From positions 2,046,001 to 2,110,000 of the forward strand of contig NZ_CP017113.1 of the NCBI RefSeq assembly GCF_001720465.1: a DNA stretch of 64,000 bases, in the 5' to 3' direction. The number at the start of each line of letters is the position of its first letter. Position 1 is the first letter of the stretch. Made by a program: the position numbers and the translations under genes. The stretch comes from Porphyrobacter sp. LM 6. GTDB taxonomy: Bacteria; Pseudomonadota; Alphaproteobacteria; Sphingomonadales; Sphingomonadaceae. Shown here in pieces: positions 20,879 to 29,573 of this stretch. The notes beneath the pieces were generated by a model. The model did no database searches and had not been told where the DNA came from. It worked only from the letters and a program-made list of their open reading frames with translations.

Positions 20879-21822
20879 ATCCCGCCCCCTGCGGCAAGCA
20901 GGGCGGCGGCCCGTTCGGCCGAAAGCTCCGCAATTGCCCGCGGAAGGCGGGCCGAGGGCTCCACCAGCGCGAATTGCCGTTCAATCACGGGAAGCGCCAC
21001 TTCTGCTGCCCGCAACGCCAGTGCGAACCGGATGCCCTGCCCTTCGTGGCACGCCAGCACCCATTCCCCGTGCGATTGTCGATGCCGAGCCGCCAATGTG
21101 GTCGCGCACAGCGCAATGCCCGCATGATCAAGCGCAAGCGCGGCAAACGCGCCCTGTCGCATGGCGGCGACGAGCCGTGCCAGAAGGCCAAGCCGGCTGC
21201 TGGCTTCGTCATAGCTCTGCTGCAGCAGCGCGATTCGGCTGCGTGCGGCGGGATCGGCGACCAGCCCCTGACACCGTGCAATGACAGCGAAGAATAGCTC
21301 GGCAGGAAGTTCGCCCAGCGGCAGTTCCATCCGGCGCTGGGTCTGGAGAAACCGCGACTGCGCTGCCAGTGTGCTCATTGCCAGCGCTGCGACACCCGGA
21401 TCGGGCGAGGCAATCAGTTCCTGCAGCAGCGGGCTGAGCACCGGATCGATGGCATGGCGCTGCTGGAAGCGTTCGGCCAGCACGGCCTCGAGCGCGAGGG
21501 CGTGACAGAAGCCGAGCAAGGCTTCATCCTGCATCAGCGCGTCCGTCCAGCGGTCGATCACGACGGGATCGCCAGGATGGGCCATACGGGCGGCTGGATC
21601 GCGTCCCTCGCTCGCCGCGAGCAGCTGCGCGGCGCAATCGCTCATCATGCCCCGGACCCGCGCGAGCACTGCATCGCTGAGCATCGATTGTGCATCGCTG
21701 GCGAGCAGATGGCGCAGCACCGGGACAACAGCCGACACCGCGCGGTACTCGCGCGCGAGTTCGCCCTTCAGGAGCGCCTCGACATTGCGGTCGGCGGCCA
21801 GGTCCATGGTGTCTTCGCCCAT
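20875..21822 (-). CDS. unrecognised alpha-helical protein, co-translated with the kinase-like gene
   Basis: 315 aa, rich in Ala, Leu and Arg, predicted by eye to be almost entirely helical, with no signal peptide or membrane helix. I do not recognise the family. Repeated patterns such as VVPVLRHLLASDAQSMLSD suggest packed helical hairpins. A second Met six residues in (21807) is an alternative start. The stop overlaps the kinase-like start by 4 bp, so both products are probably made in similar amounts and may bind each other. A CtrA-like site lies 26-40 bp upstream. Confidence 0.7.
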   Translation of the reverse strand: MGEDTMDLAADRNVEALLKGELAREYRAVSAVVPVLRHLLASDAQSMLSDAVLARVRGMMSDCAAQLLAASEGRDPAARMAHPGDPVVIDRWTDALMQDEALLGFCHALALEAVLAERFQQRHAIDPVLSPLLQELIASPDPGVAALAMSTLAAQSRFLQTQRRMELPLGELPAELFFAVIARCQGLVADPAARSRIALLQQSYDEASSRLGLLARLVAAMRQGAFAALALDHAGIALCATTLAARHRQSHGEWVLACHEGQGIRFALALRAAEVALPVIERQFALVEPSARLPRAIAELSAERAAALLAAGGGM

Positions 21823-21847
21823 CCTTGCATAGATAGCGGAGGGATAG

Positions 21848-21862
21848 TTAAGGCGGCGTTAG
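21848..21862 (+). promoter_or_regulatory. CtrA-like site (TTAA-N7-TTAG)
   Basis: TTAA at 21848-21851 and TTAG at 21859-21862 with a 7-base spacer, one mismatch from the CtrA consensus TTAA-N7-TTAA. It lies in the 41-bp gap before the helical-protein gene. TTAA is rare in this GC-rich sequence. Confidence 0.4.
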
Positions 21863-21863
21863 T

Positions 21864-23060
21864 TCAATTCGGGCGGGCTTGCAGTAGCAAAGCGGCCAAC
21901 AAAAGCGTGCACAGCGCGGCAACCGCAACCGGAAAAACTCCCATCACCGCAGCCACGGCGAGAACGGCAAGCAGGCTTGTCCGGTCGGATGCTAGGGCCG
22001 CAACGGGTTGTGGCCCGCTCGTTTCGGCAAGGCGCGCAAGCCCGATCAGAAGCGGGCCGCAGATCGCGAGTGGCTGCCATTGCGGCCAGGGAGCGAGCGC
22101 GAACCACAAGGTTGCCGCACCAAGGCCATCGACTGCGAGCGTCAACAAGGCCCGACCTCGCCCACGCCCCGACTTTCGGCGCAAGCTCGCCGCCAGCGCG
22201 GCATAAGCAAGCGCGATCCGACCCGCAAAGCTGCCAGCGGCCGCCACGCCAAGCCCGGCCGGCGCCGAGCCAAGACCAGCGACACCAACCCCTGTCAGCA
22301 ACAGGATAAGCGCTACGAACCCGGCGATCTGTGCGCCTTGCGCCATGCCGCGCGGTGCAAGTTGCTGAACCAGTAACGTCGCAAGGCTTACAAGGGGCGC
22401 GCGCCAATCTGTCAGCGGGGCGGCGCTCGCGATCAGCGCCTGCTCATAACGCGTCACTGCGCCAGCACTATCGGCCAGCAGCCAACGCCCCTCGCTCGCC
22501 TGCGCGGCGTCGAGCATTTGGCAAGGGGTCCCGGCTTGCAGCGCAAGGCGCAACAGCACCGACACCGGATCGGCATCGCCCGGAAAGTCGGCCAGTTGTT
22601 GCACCGGAGCGCCGCGCATCACCAGCAACCCCGCCCAATGGCGAATGGCATCGATACGCTCGAAATCGTCGGGATGAGCCTGAACCAGAGCGTGCTCGGC
22701 AGGAAGGGCCATGACCATACGCCTGATGGTCTCCCCAGCGGCCGAGACTGCCTTGACGACCGCCGCATCGGGCACGAGGCCATCGCGCAGAATGACGAGA
22801 TCGTCTTCGGCACGAACCAGCGCGGGAAGTGCGGCAAAGCCTTTGAGCGCCTGGAACGTGAGCCCTGCCCCTTCAACTTCATGCTGAAGGTTCAGGATCT
22901 CTCTGGTCGGCGCGTCACACAGGCAGATGATCCGCTCGACATCAAGAGCGCGCAGCAGGTCGATCTGCCATGCCAGCACACTGCGTCCGGCGAGCATCAG
23001 CTCGGCGCGCAGCTCTCCATCAGGGGTGCGAACATTCGCTGCAATCAGGCCGGTCCGCAT
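21864..23060 (-). CDS. nucleotidyltransferase-like domain fused to a multi-helix membrane domain
   Basis: 398 aa. Residues 1-200 resemble the nucleotidyltransferase (GT-A-like) fold of sugar- or inositol-phosphate transferases: an initial hydrophobic strand, LMLAGRSVLAWQIDLLRALDVERIICL and EDDLVILRDGLVPD. The metal/nucleotide loop GxGxR is absent, so it may be inactive. Residues about 225-395 hold about five membrane helices. The layout recalls fused inositol-phosphate cytidylyltransferase/CDP-alcohol transferases, but I cannot find the CDP-alcohol motif DGxxAR. GGGGGA precedes the ATG. It is 96 bp downstream of the Hpt-like gene. Function not assigned. Confidence 0.65.
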   Translation of the reverse strand: MRTGLIAANVRTPDGELRAELMLAGRSVLAWQIDLLRALDVERIICLCDAPTREILNLQHEVEGAGLTFQALKGFAALPALVRAEDDLVILRDGLVPDAAVVKAVSAAGETIRRMVMALPAEHALVQAHPDDFERIDAIRHWAGLLVMRGAPVQQLADFPGDADPVSVLLRLALQAGTPCQMLDAAQASEGRWLLADSAGAVTRYEQALIASAAPLTDWRAPLVSLATLLVQQLAPRGMAQGAQIAGFVALILLLTGVGVAGLGSAPAGLGVAAAGSFAGRIALAYAALAASLRRKSGRGRGRALLTLAVDGLGAATLWFALAPWPQWQPLAICGPLLIGLARLAETSGPQPVAALASDRTSLLAVLAVAAVMGVFPVAVAALCTLLLAALLLQARPN

Positions 23061-23156
23061 CGTTCCCCCATCCCATCCCGCAAGGCAGGCCCAGGATTGG
23101 CGGTTTCAGGCAGATCGTTCAAGCATCAACGCGGCAATGCGCGCGGATCCCTGTTG

Positions 23157-23468
23157 TCAGCGGGCGACCGAGCGCGAGAAACGGGTCAGCACGGCTTCAA
23201 TTTCGCGGATCGCCATCGGCTCGCCAGGTGCAGCGTTGAGCGCAAATTCGGCTGCCTGGAGCAATTCGTCTGCATGGAAACTGGCGGCCAGCCCCTTGAT
23301 CCGCATCGCAGCCACGTTCCAGTTGCCATCGCACCGCGCGCGCTTGAGCAGATCGAGTTGGCTGCGGGCGCTCTCGAGAAAGGCAGCACGAAGCTCGCGC
23401 ATCAGCGCGGGATCGTTGCCGGCTGCAGCAGCCAGCGTCGCATCGAGAGCACCACCATCGTAAGCCAT
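23157..23468 (-). CDS. Hpt-like protein with Met at the phosphorylation site
   Basis: 103 aa, the size of a single histidine phosphotransfer four-helix bundle. The segment NVAAMRIKGLAASFHADEL aligns with the Hpt motif aHxLKGxAxxxGAxxL, but the His is Met55 (codon ATG, read directly). The KG that follows and the downstream amphipathic helix are kept. GGAG lies 6 bases before the ATG. It is the first gene of the minus-strand group and is divergent from the TipN-like gene across 69 bp. Without His it cannot carry phosphate in the usual way; it may still bind a kinase or response regulator. Confidence 0.78.
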   Translation of the reverse strand: MAYDGGALDATLAAAAGNDPALMRELRAAFLESARSQLDLLKRARCDGNWNVAAMRIKGLAASFHADELLQAAEFALNAAPGEPMAIREIEAVLTRFSRSVAR

Positions 23469-23492
23469 AAAGCTCCGATAGGCTGAATTGGG

Positions 23493-23507
23493 TTAAAGCG
23501 GGGTTTA
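23493..23507 (+). promoter_or_regulatory. CtrA-like site (TTAA-N7-TTTA) in the divergent promoter region
   Basis: TTAA at 23493-23496 and TTTA at 23504-23507 with a 7-base spacer, one mismatch from the CtrA consensus. It lies between the Hpt-like and TipN-like genes, so it could act on both. With the site at 21848 it is the second such match in intergenic DNA of this group. Confidence 0.42.
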
Positions 23508-23537
23508 TCCCGATTCCGCCTGTGGTATGAGGTGCCT

Positions 23538-26090
23538 ATGGCAGGACGACATCAGATGCGCGCTTTCGGGCGCGGGCGCGGCGACGATACCGCTACGGGC
23601 ACGGGTGAAACCGAAAGTTCGGTAGAGAGCTCTGCGGAAGAAAACGCGGCCGAGTTTGAGGCGTCCGAGGAATGGCTTGATACGGCCGAAGAGACCGCTT
23701 CTGCGTCACGTTTCGGTTGGCTGGCCCCTTCCCTTGCTTTCATCACCGTCGCCGGCTGGACCGGTTTCTTCGGCTGGGCGCACCAGACCGCGATGCTGGC
23801 CGGCGCTGCACCCGCGACCTGGGCGACATGGCTGGTGCAATGGTCCGTGCCGGTGGCGCTGATCGGCGTTGTCTGGTTGCTGGCAATGCGCTCCTCACAG
23901 GCGGAAGCGCGGCGATTTGCTGCCAGCGCAGCGTTGATGCGCGAGGAAAGCGCAGCGCTTGAAGCCCGCCTCAAGGTGGTCAACCGCGAGCTGAGCCTTG
24001 CGCGCGAATTCCTCGCTGCACAGTCGCGCGATCTTGAGGCGCTGGGCCGGATTGCGGCCGAACGGATCTCCACCCATGCGGCCGAGCTTCAGACGCTGAT
24101 CGTGAACAACGGGGCTCAGGTCGATGCGATCGGGGCGACCAGCGAAACAGCGCTGGGCAACATGAATCGGCTGCGCGATGATCTTCCGGTCGTGGCCAAT
24201 GCGGCGCGCGATGTCGCCAACCAGATCGGCGGGGCCGGTCGCAACGCGCAGGACCAGCTCGAGCGGTTGGTGGCCGGGTTCGAACGGCTCAACACCTTCG
24301 GTTCCGCCAGCGAAAAGCAGGTCACGCGCCTTGGCACGCAGGTGGGTGCAACGCTTGCCGGTTTCGAAGACCAGCTCGGACGGATCGAGGCATTGGTATC
24401 GCAACGCTTCGTCGCCCTCCAGGCCGATGCGGAAGCCTATCGCACGCAGATTGATGAGCTGGAGAACGAGGCGCTCGCCGCGCTTGGAGCACGCGCGCAG
24501 GAAACCGCCTCGGCGACCGAAGCGATTGCAGAGCGCCTGCGCGCAGCCAGCAGCGCCACTCAGGAACAGCTTGAAGCGAGCATCGCGCAGGTTCACGAAG
24601 GCTTGCTCGCCAAGCTGGCGATGATCGACGAAGTCGACCGCGCCAACGGCGCCGCCGCGAGCGAGCGGATCGCCACGCTGCGCGCCGAAGTGCAGACCTT
24701 CGAAAACCAGATGGCCGAGCGCAGCCGTGCCTTGGCCGAGCAGATCGAACAACGTCAGGCGGCGCTCGATACCCATGAAGCACAGGCCAGCGAGGTCCTG
24801 TCGCAGCGTCTGAGCGCGCTCGACGATGCCCTCGCCCAGCGGCGCGAGGCGCAAATTGCCGATACCGAAAAGCTGCTCGCTCAAGGCGAGGCGATTGCCG
24901 AGAAGATTGATCAGCTTGGCAAGGTGATGATCGCTATCGGCGAACACGGCGAGAGCGCGCGTGCAAGCCTCACGGCGGGCTTCGGCACGCTTGACCAGCA
25001 GCTGGCCGAAAAGCGCGCCGCCTTGCAGGATACCGAGGCCCGCCTCACGCGCCTGACCGAAAGCGGCATCCGCCTGCTCGAAATCATCCAGTCCGGCGTG
25101 CGCTCGACCCGCGAGGAGCTTCCGGCGGCCATCGCGGCAGCCGATGCCTCCTTGAGCGAAGCTGAAGCCCGCGCCGACAAGGTGAACCAGCTGATGCTCC
25201 GTTCGAGCCAGCATGGCACCGATCTATCGGAATATCTGGTGCAGACCCGCGGCGAGATCGATGCGGCCGAAATCGCCATCGCCGGCCTCAAGACCCAGCT
25301 TGCCAGCGAAACCGAAGACGCTCTCGCCCGCCTACAGGGTCTGCGCAGCGGATTTGTCCGCTTGGCCGAGGAAAGCGGAACGCTCGCCACGCAAACCCAC
25401 GCCCAATTACTCGAGTCGCTCGGAACGCTCGAAGCAGCCATCGACAAGGCCTTTGCAACGCTGGATGAAGGCGCCCGCGAAAAGGCCATCCTCCTTGCGG
25501 AGCGGATCGGCACCGAAGCGGTCGAGGCGCTGGAGCGAGCCTTGCGTAACGAGGCAGCAGCAACGATTGGGAAGCTCGAACAATCAGCGGCTCACGCCTC
25601 CGGCGTCGGACGTGAAGCAGTGGTGCAGCTGCGCGACCAATTGGCACGGGTCAACGAATTGACCGGCAATCTTGAACAACGCGTCGCCCGCACCCGCGAA
25701 CTGGCCGAAGAACAGGTCAATAACGACTTCTCGCGTCGCATGGCGCTGATCACCGAGAGCCTGAACTCGGCGGCAATCGACATCACCACCGCGCTCGCCA
25801 CCGAAGTCAGCGATACAGCGTGGGATGCCTATCTCAAGGGCGATCGCGGCATCTTTACGCGCCGCGCAGTGCGCCTGATCGACAACGGCACCGCACGGGA
25901 TATCGCCACGCTTTACGGCGATGACGAAGACTTCCGCGCCAACGTCAATCGCTACATCCACGATTTCGAGGCAATGCTACGCACCCTGCTCTCGACCCGC
26001 GATGGCCACACGCTTTCGGTGACGGTGCTGGGATCGGAAATCGGCAAGCTCTATGTGGCGCTGGCGCAGGCGATCCAGCGGCTGCGCTGA
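23538..26090 (+). CDS. TipN-like cell-polarity coiled-coil membrane protein
   Basis: 850 aa. An acidic N-terminal segment (1-55) precedes two membrane helices (about 61-80 and 97-117), then a coiled coil of about 640 residues dominated by Ala, Glu, Gln and Leu, then a conserved non-coiled C-terminus (about 760-850) with DRGIFTRRAVRLI, VNRYIHDFEAMLR and GKLYVALAQAIQRLR. Two N-terminal helices plus a giant coiled coil of this length match TipN of Caulobacter, which marks the new pole after division. Start ATG 23538 follows GAGG. Other long coiled-coil proteins would look alike in the middle; the C-terminus is what persuades me, and that recognition is from memory. Confidence 0.65.
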   Translation: MAGRHQMRAFGRGRGDDTATGTGETESSVESSAEENAAEFEASEEWLDTAEETASASRFGWLAPSLAFITVAGWTGFFGWAHQTAMLAGAAPATWATWLVQWSVPVALIGVVWLLAMRSSQAEARRFAASAALMREESAALEARLKVVNRELSLAREFLAAQSRDLEALGRIAAERISTHAAELQTLIVNNGAQVDAIGATSETALGNMNRLRDDLPVVANAARDVANQIGGAGRNAQDQLERLVAGFERLNTFGSASEKQVTRLGTQVGATLAGFEDQLGRIEALVSQRFVALQADAEAYRTQIDELENEALAALGARAQETASATEAIAERLRAASSATQEQLEASIAQVHEGLLAKLAMIDEVDRANGAAASERIATLRAEVQTFENQMAERSRALAEQIEQRQAALDTHEAQASEVLSQRLSALDDALAQRREAQIADTEKLLAQGEAIAEKIDQLGKVMIAIGEHGESARASLTAGFGTLDQQLAEKRAALQDTEARLTRLTESGIRLLEIIQSGVRSTREELPAAIAAADASLSEAEARADKVNQLMLRSSQHGTDLSEYLVQTRGEIDAAEIAIAGLKTQLASETEDALARLQGLRSGFVRLAEESGTLATQTHAQLLESLGTLEAAIDKAFATLDEGAREKAILLAERIGTEAVEALERALRNEAAATIGKLEQSAAHASGVGREAVVQLRDQLARVNELTGNLEQRVARTRELAEEQVNNDFSRRMALITESLNSAAIDITTALATEVSDTAWDAYLKGDRGIFTRRAVRLIDNGTARDIATLYGDDEDFRANVNRYIHDFEAMLRTLLSTRDGHTLSVTVLGSEIGKLYVALAQAIQRLR

Positions 26091-26372
26091 TCAGCGCGCG
26101 GCCGCCGGTGGCTTGGGCAGAAAATCGATGTCGGCGGCAGTAATCCAGCCATACTGGTAATTGGCGACGAAGAGCGCCGTCGCGACCGCTGCCACCACGG
26201 ATGCTCGCGTGGCCACTTTCCCGGGCTGGAAATTGACGGGAGCGCTATCCGCCTGCCCCGGCACCTTCGCGACCCCTGCCTCGTCCGCCGTTCGCACACC
26301 GAAGGGCAGCATGATGAAGGCGCTCATCACGAAAAACAGGAAATAGATCGCCGCGATCGAGGTCCACGCCAT
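26091..26372 (-). CDS. DUF1467 family membrane protein
   Basis: 93 aa with two membrane helices (about 3-25 and 56-76). The pattern IAAIYFLFFVMSAFIMLPFGVRT is the DUF1467 N-terminal helix with its conserved LPFGVR, followed by an Asp/Glu-Ala-Gly segment and a second helix. Function unknown in the family. It follows RNase J with a TGATG overlap and its stop is directly adjacent to the convergent TipN-like stop. It is the last gene of the nuo-birA-coaX-rnj run. Confidence 0.85.
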   Translation of the reverse strand: MAWTSIAAIYFLFFVMSAFIMLPFGVRTADEAGVAKVPGQADSAPVNFQPGKVATRASVVAAVATALFVANYQYGWITAADIDFLPKPPAAAR

Positions 26373-28027
26373 CAGGCCTCTCCGCCCGGCATCACCACCC
26401 GAACCTGCGGGCGCTTGCCCGACCAGCGCTGCACGGCCCGGCGCGCGGCAAGGCGCGCTGCCTCATGGATCGCTGCCGGATCGCGGGCATCCTTGCCCTT
26501 GAGGCGTCCAATCGCGGTAAGCACGTCGCCGGCGGCTTCCTCGATGAATTCCGGCAGGTCCTCGTCGAGCGGCAGGCCGATTGCCTCGATCACCGGCTGG
26601 TTGCCGCGGGTCAGAACCACCACCAGCACGCCTTCTGCGGCGATACGGCGGCGCATGGTCATCGCCTCGCCATTGGCGGGCGCAATGATATCGCCATCGA
26701 GCACCAGACGACCGGCGCGCACCTCGGCCAGCTTGCCCGGCTTACCCGGCGCAAGGCGGACCAGATCGCCGTTCTTCTGCACCACCTGCGAGGGGATGCC
26801 GCAGGCCTTACCGACGCGCGCCTGTTCGGCCATGTGCCGCATCTCACCGTGCACTGGCACGAGGATTTCGGGCTGAAGCCATTCGTAGAGCGCTTCAAGC
26901 TCTGGCCGTCCGGGATGGCCCGACACATGGATGAATGCCTGACGGTCCGTCACCATCGTGATTCCGCGCGCGGCGAGCTGGTTCTGGATGCGGCCGATCG
27001 GAATTTCGTTACCGGGAATCTGGCGCGAGGAGAACAGCACGACATCGCCCGCGGTGAGCTCGATCGGATGGTTGTTCTCCGCCATCCGTGCGAGCGCCGC
27101 GCGGGGTTCGCCCTGCCCGCCGGTCGCGATGATCAGAACCTGCCCGCGTGGGAGGCCCATCGCAGTGTCGAAATCGACGGGTGTAGGGAAATCCGCAAGA
27201 TAGCCATTGTCCTGCGCGACCTCGATGATCCGGTCGAGCGAGCGGCCCGCTACACAGATCTGTCGCCCAGTCTCGCGCGCAACGTCGCCGAGCGTCTGGA
27301 GGCGGGCTACGTTGCTAGCAAAGGTGGTGACGACGACCCGCTTGCCGGTGTGGCGAGCGACCTCTTCCATCAACGCCCGGTGCACCGCACCTTCCGAGCC
27401 CGAGGGCTTCGGATTGAAGACATTGGTCGAATCGCACACCAGCGCGAGCACGCCTTCCGCACCGATCGCGCGCAGATCCGCCTCGGTGGTGGGCTCCCCG
27501 ATGATCGGTTCCTCGTCGAGCTTCCAGTCGCCGGTATGGAACACGCGGCCGTGCGGGGTATCGATCAGGACCGCATTTCCCTCGGCGATCGAGTGTGCCA
27601 GCGGCAGATAGGTCACGGTGAACGACCCAAGTTGCAGCGGCCCGTCATCCTCGCCCACGATGTTAAGTTCGACCTTGCCGAGCAGCCCCGCTTCCTCAAG
27701 CTTGCGCGCGACAAGATCGGCGGTGAACGGCGTGGCATAAAGCGGCACGCCGAGCTCGCCCGCGAAATAGGGCACCGCGCCGATGTGATCCTCGTGCGCG
27801 TGGGTCAGCACAATTCCGATCAGGTCAGCGCTACGTTCCTCGATGAAGTCGAGATCGGCAAACACCAGATCGACACCCGGATATTCATTGCCCGAGAAGG
27901 TCATGCCGAGATCGACCATCAGCCACTTGCCCTGACAGCCGTAGAGATTGACGTTCATTCCAATCTCGCCGGAACCGCCCAGCGCGAGGAACAGCAATTC
28001 GTCTTCAGGGGAAAAATCGTTTTTCAC
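26372..28027 (-). CDS. rnj: ribonuclease J
   Basis: 551-aa metallo-beta-lactamase/beta-CASP ribonuclease, with endonuclease and 5' exonuclease activity on RNA. The zinc-binding motif is THAHEDHIG (HxHxDH) near residue 76; the next ligands are in LAHSIAEGN and FHTGDWKLDE; beta-CASP motifs include CDSTNVFNPKPSGSE and SSRQIPGNE. The start is GTG 28027, 23 bp after coaX. A window carrying both RNase J and RNase E (at 59.4 kb) shows that this species uses both classes, as many alphaproteobacteria do. Confidence 0.95.
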   Translation of the reverse strand: MKNDFSPEDELLFLALGGSGEIGMNVNLYGCQGKWLMVDLGMTFSGNEYPGVDLVFADLDFIEERSADLIGIVLTHAHEDHIGAVPYFAGELGVPLYATPFTADLVARKLEEAGLLGKVELNIVGEDDGPLQLGSFTVTYLPLAHSIAEGNAVLIDTPHGRVFHTGDWKLDEEPIIGEPTTEADLRAIGAEGVLALVCDSTNVFNPKPSGSEGAVHRALMEEVARHTGKRVVVTTFASNVARLQTLGDVARETGRQICVAGRSLDRIIEVAQDNGYLADFPTPVDFDTAMGLPRGQVLIIATGGQGEPRAALARMAENNHPIELTAGDVVLFSSRQIPGNEIPIGRIQNQLAARGITMVTDRQAFIHVSGHPGRPELEALYEWLQPEILVPVHGEMRHMAEQARVGKACGIPSQVVQKNGDLVRLAPGKPGKLAEVRAGRLVLDGDIIAPANGEAMTMRRRIAAEGVLVVVLTRGNQPVIEAIGLPLDEDLPEFIEEAAGDVLTAIGRLKGKDARDPAAIHEAARLAARRAVQRWSGKRPQVRVVMPGGEA

Positions 28028-28050
28028 ATTGTCTCTTACGTTGGCAAAGC

Positions 28051-28845
28051 TCAGGCGGTTTCGGCCTGGCGAGCAAGGATTGCGAGGCCGTCCAAGGTCA
28101 GATCGGCATCGACATGGTCGAAAATTTCGGTCGCATCATCGAACAGGATCGCAAGGCCGCCGGTCGCCACGACCTTGGCCGGGCGGCCGATCTCGGTCTT
28201 CATCTTGGCGACCATGCCTTCCATCATCGCGACATAGCCCCAAAACACGCCGATCAGCATCTGGTCCTCGGTATTGCGGCCGATGACGCTGCGGCTGGCA
28301 GGTGCGCGGATGGCGATACGCGGCAGCTTGGCCGTTTTGCCGACGAGTGCATCGAGCGAGAGGTTGATCCCCGGAGCGATCGAACCGCCCTTGTAGGCGC
28401 CGGTAAAGTCGACCGCCTCGAACTTGGTGGCCGTGCCGAAATCGACAATGATCAGGTCGCCGCCATACTTGTGGTGCGCGGCGAGGATGTTGAGAGCGCG
28501 GTCAGCGCCGAGCGACGACGGCTGATCGACATCGATTTCGAACCGCCAACGCGCGGTTCCCTGCCCGGCGAAGAGCGGGGTGATACCGAAATACTTCTCG
28601 CACAGGACGGTAAGGTTGTGGTCGGCGCGCGGCACCACCGAGGCGACGATGATCTGGGTGATCTCCTCGCGCTCGACGCCCTCGATCTTGAGCAGCTGGA
28701 GCAGCCAAACGGCATATTCGTCACCCGTCCGGCGCGGATCGGTGGCGATCCGCCAGCGCGCGCGAATGGCGTGCGTGCCATCGTCGTGCAGATCGAACAG
28801 CGCGAAGACAACATTGGTGTTCCCGACATCAGCGGCAAGCAGCAT
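28051..28845 (-). CDS. coaX: type III pantothenate kinase
   Basis: First step of coenzyme A synthesis: phosphorylation of pantothenate. It has 264 aa, in the ASKHA fold, with [17 protein letters not shown] at the N-terminus (phosphate-1 motif DxGNT), GADRALN in the middle and the second phosphate motif [13 protein letters not shown]. Type III enzymes are not feedback-inhibited by CoA. It sits between birA and rnj; the spacings are 17 and 23 bp. The birA-coaX-rnj order behind nuoN is conserved in alphaproteobacteria. Confidence 0.95.
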   Translation of the reverse strand: MLLAADVGNTNVVFALFDLHDDGTHAIRARWRIATDPRRTGDEYAVWLLQLLKIEGVEREEITQIIVASVVPRADHNLTVLCEKYFGITPLFAGQGTARWRFEIDVDQPSSLGADRALNILAAHHKYGGDLIIVDFGTATKFEAVDFTGAYKGGSIAPGINLSLDALVGKTAKLPRIAIRAPASRSVIGRNTEDQMLIGVFWGYVAMMEGMVAKMKTEIGRPAKVVATGGLAILFDDATEIFDHVDADLTLDGLAILARQAETA

Positions 28846-28862
28846 CGGATGCGTTCCTTCCT

Positions 28863-29573
28863 TCAGGATATGTCGCCAGCGCGAATGACACGTTCGCTGC
28901 CATCCGCCAAGCGCAGGCGCAAGGCTCCGTCGGATTCATCCAGTCCAGCAAAGGTGCCCGAAAGCTTTGAGCCGTCAGTGTCATGAACCGTAACCGGCGA
29001 GCCCTGCGCATGAATTGAGCGCTGAAGAAAGGCAGCAAGCGTCGCCGCGAGGCCGTGGTTCCGCCAGTCACTCAACCGCTGCGCGAACGCAACGGCCAGT
29101 GCAGAGGCAAAATCCGCTACCTCTGGCGGCGGGCGAAGATCGGCGAGCGCTGCGGTCTTGCGGTCGGGCAGTTGAGGCGCGCGGGCCAAATTCACGCCGA
29201 TGCCGACGATCACATGATCGCGCACCATTTCAAGCAAGATGCCCGAAAGCTTGCCCTGGTGCAGCAGCACATCGTTAGGCCACTTGAGCGCCAGTTCGGC
29301 ATCGTCTGCAAGAGCAGCTGCAACCGCATCATGGACGGCCAGCGCGGCAACAAAGCTGAGCGAAGCCGGTGGCGGATTACCTTTGCCCAGCGCGACGACG
29401 GTCGAGCCCATGAAGTTGCCCGCCCCATCGAACCATTCGCGCCCCTGTCGGCCGCGACCAGCGATCTGTCGGCGGGCGACCAGCCAATGTCCCTCGGGCC
29501 AACCTTCTGCCGAACGCAGTTTCTCTGCGAGATCAGCGTTGGTCGAACCGGTCTGTGCGACGATCTCGATCAA
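28863..29573 (-). CDS. birA: biotin--[acetyl-CoA-carboxylase] ligase
   Basis: Attaches biotin to the carrier protein of acetyl-CoA carboxylase. It has 236 aa: catalytic domain only, with no N-terminal DNA-binding domain, so unlike E. coli BirA it is not a repressor. Motifs: QTGSTNADL, the biotinyl-AMP loop GRGRQGREW and [20 protein letters not shown] place the start at TTG 29573, which forms a TTGA overlap with the nuoN stop and fits the family N-terminus ([11 protein letters not shown]). The frame stays open another 37 codons inside nuoN, without homology. Confidence 0.9.
   Translation of the reverse strand: MIEIVAQTGSTNADLAEKLRSAEGWPEGHWLVARRQIAGRGRQGREWFDGAGNFMGSTVVALGKGNPPPASLSFVAALAVHDAVAAALADDAELALKWPNDVLLHQGKLSGILLEMVRDHVIVGIGVNLARAPQLPDRKTAALADLRPPPEVADFASALAVAFAQRLSDWRNHGLAATLAAFLQRSIHAQGSPVTVHDTDGSKLSGTFAGLDESDGALRLRLADGSERVIRAGDIS

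Noticed and set aside
26465..28237. 590-codon plus-strand frame opposite rnj
   Set aside because: Antisense shadow of RNase J with no start signal or domain.
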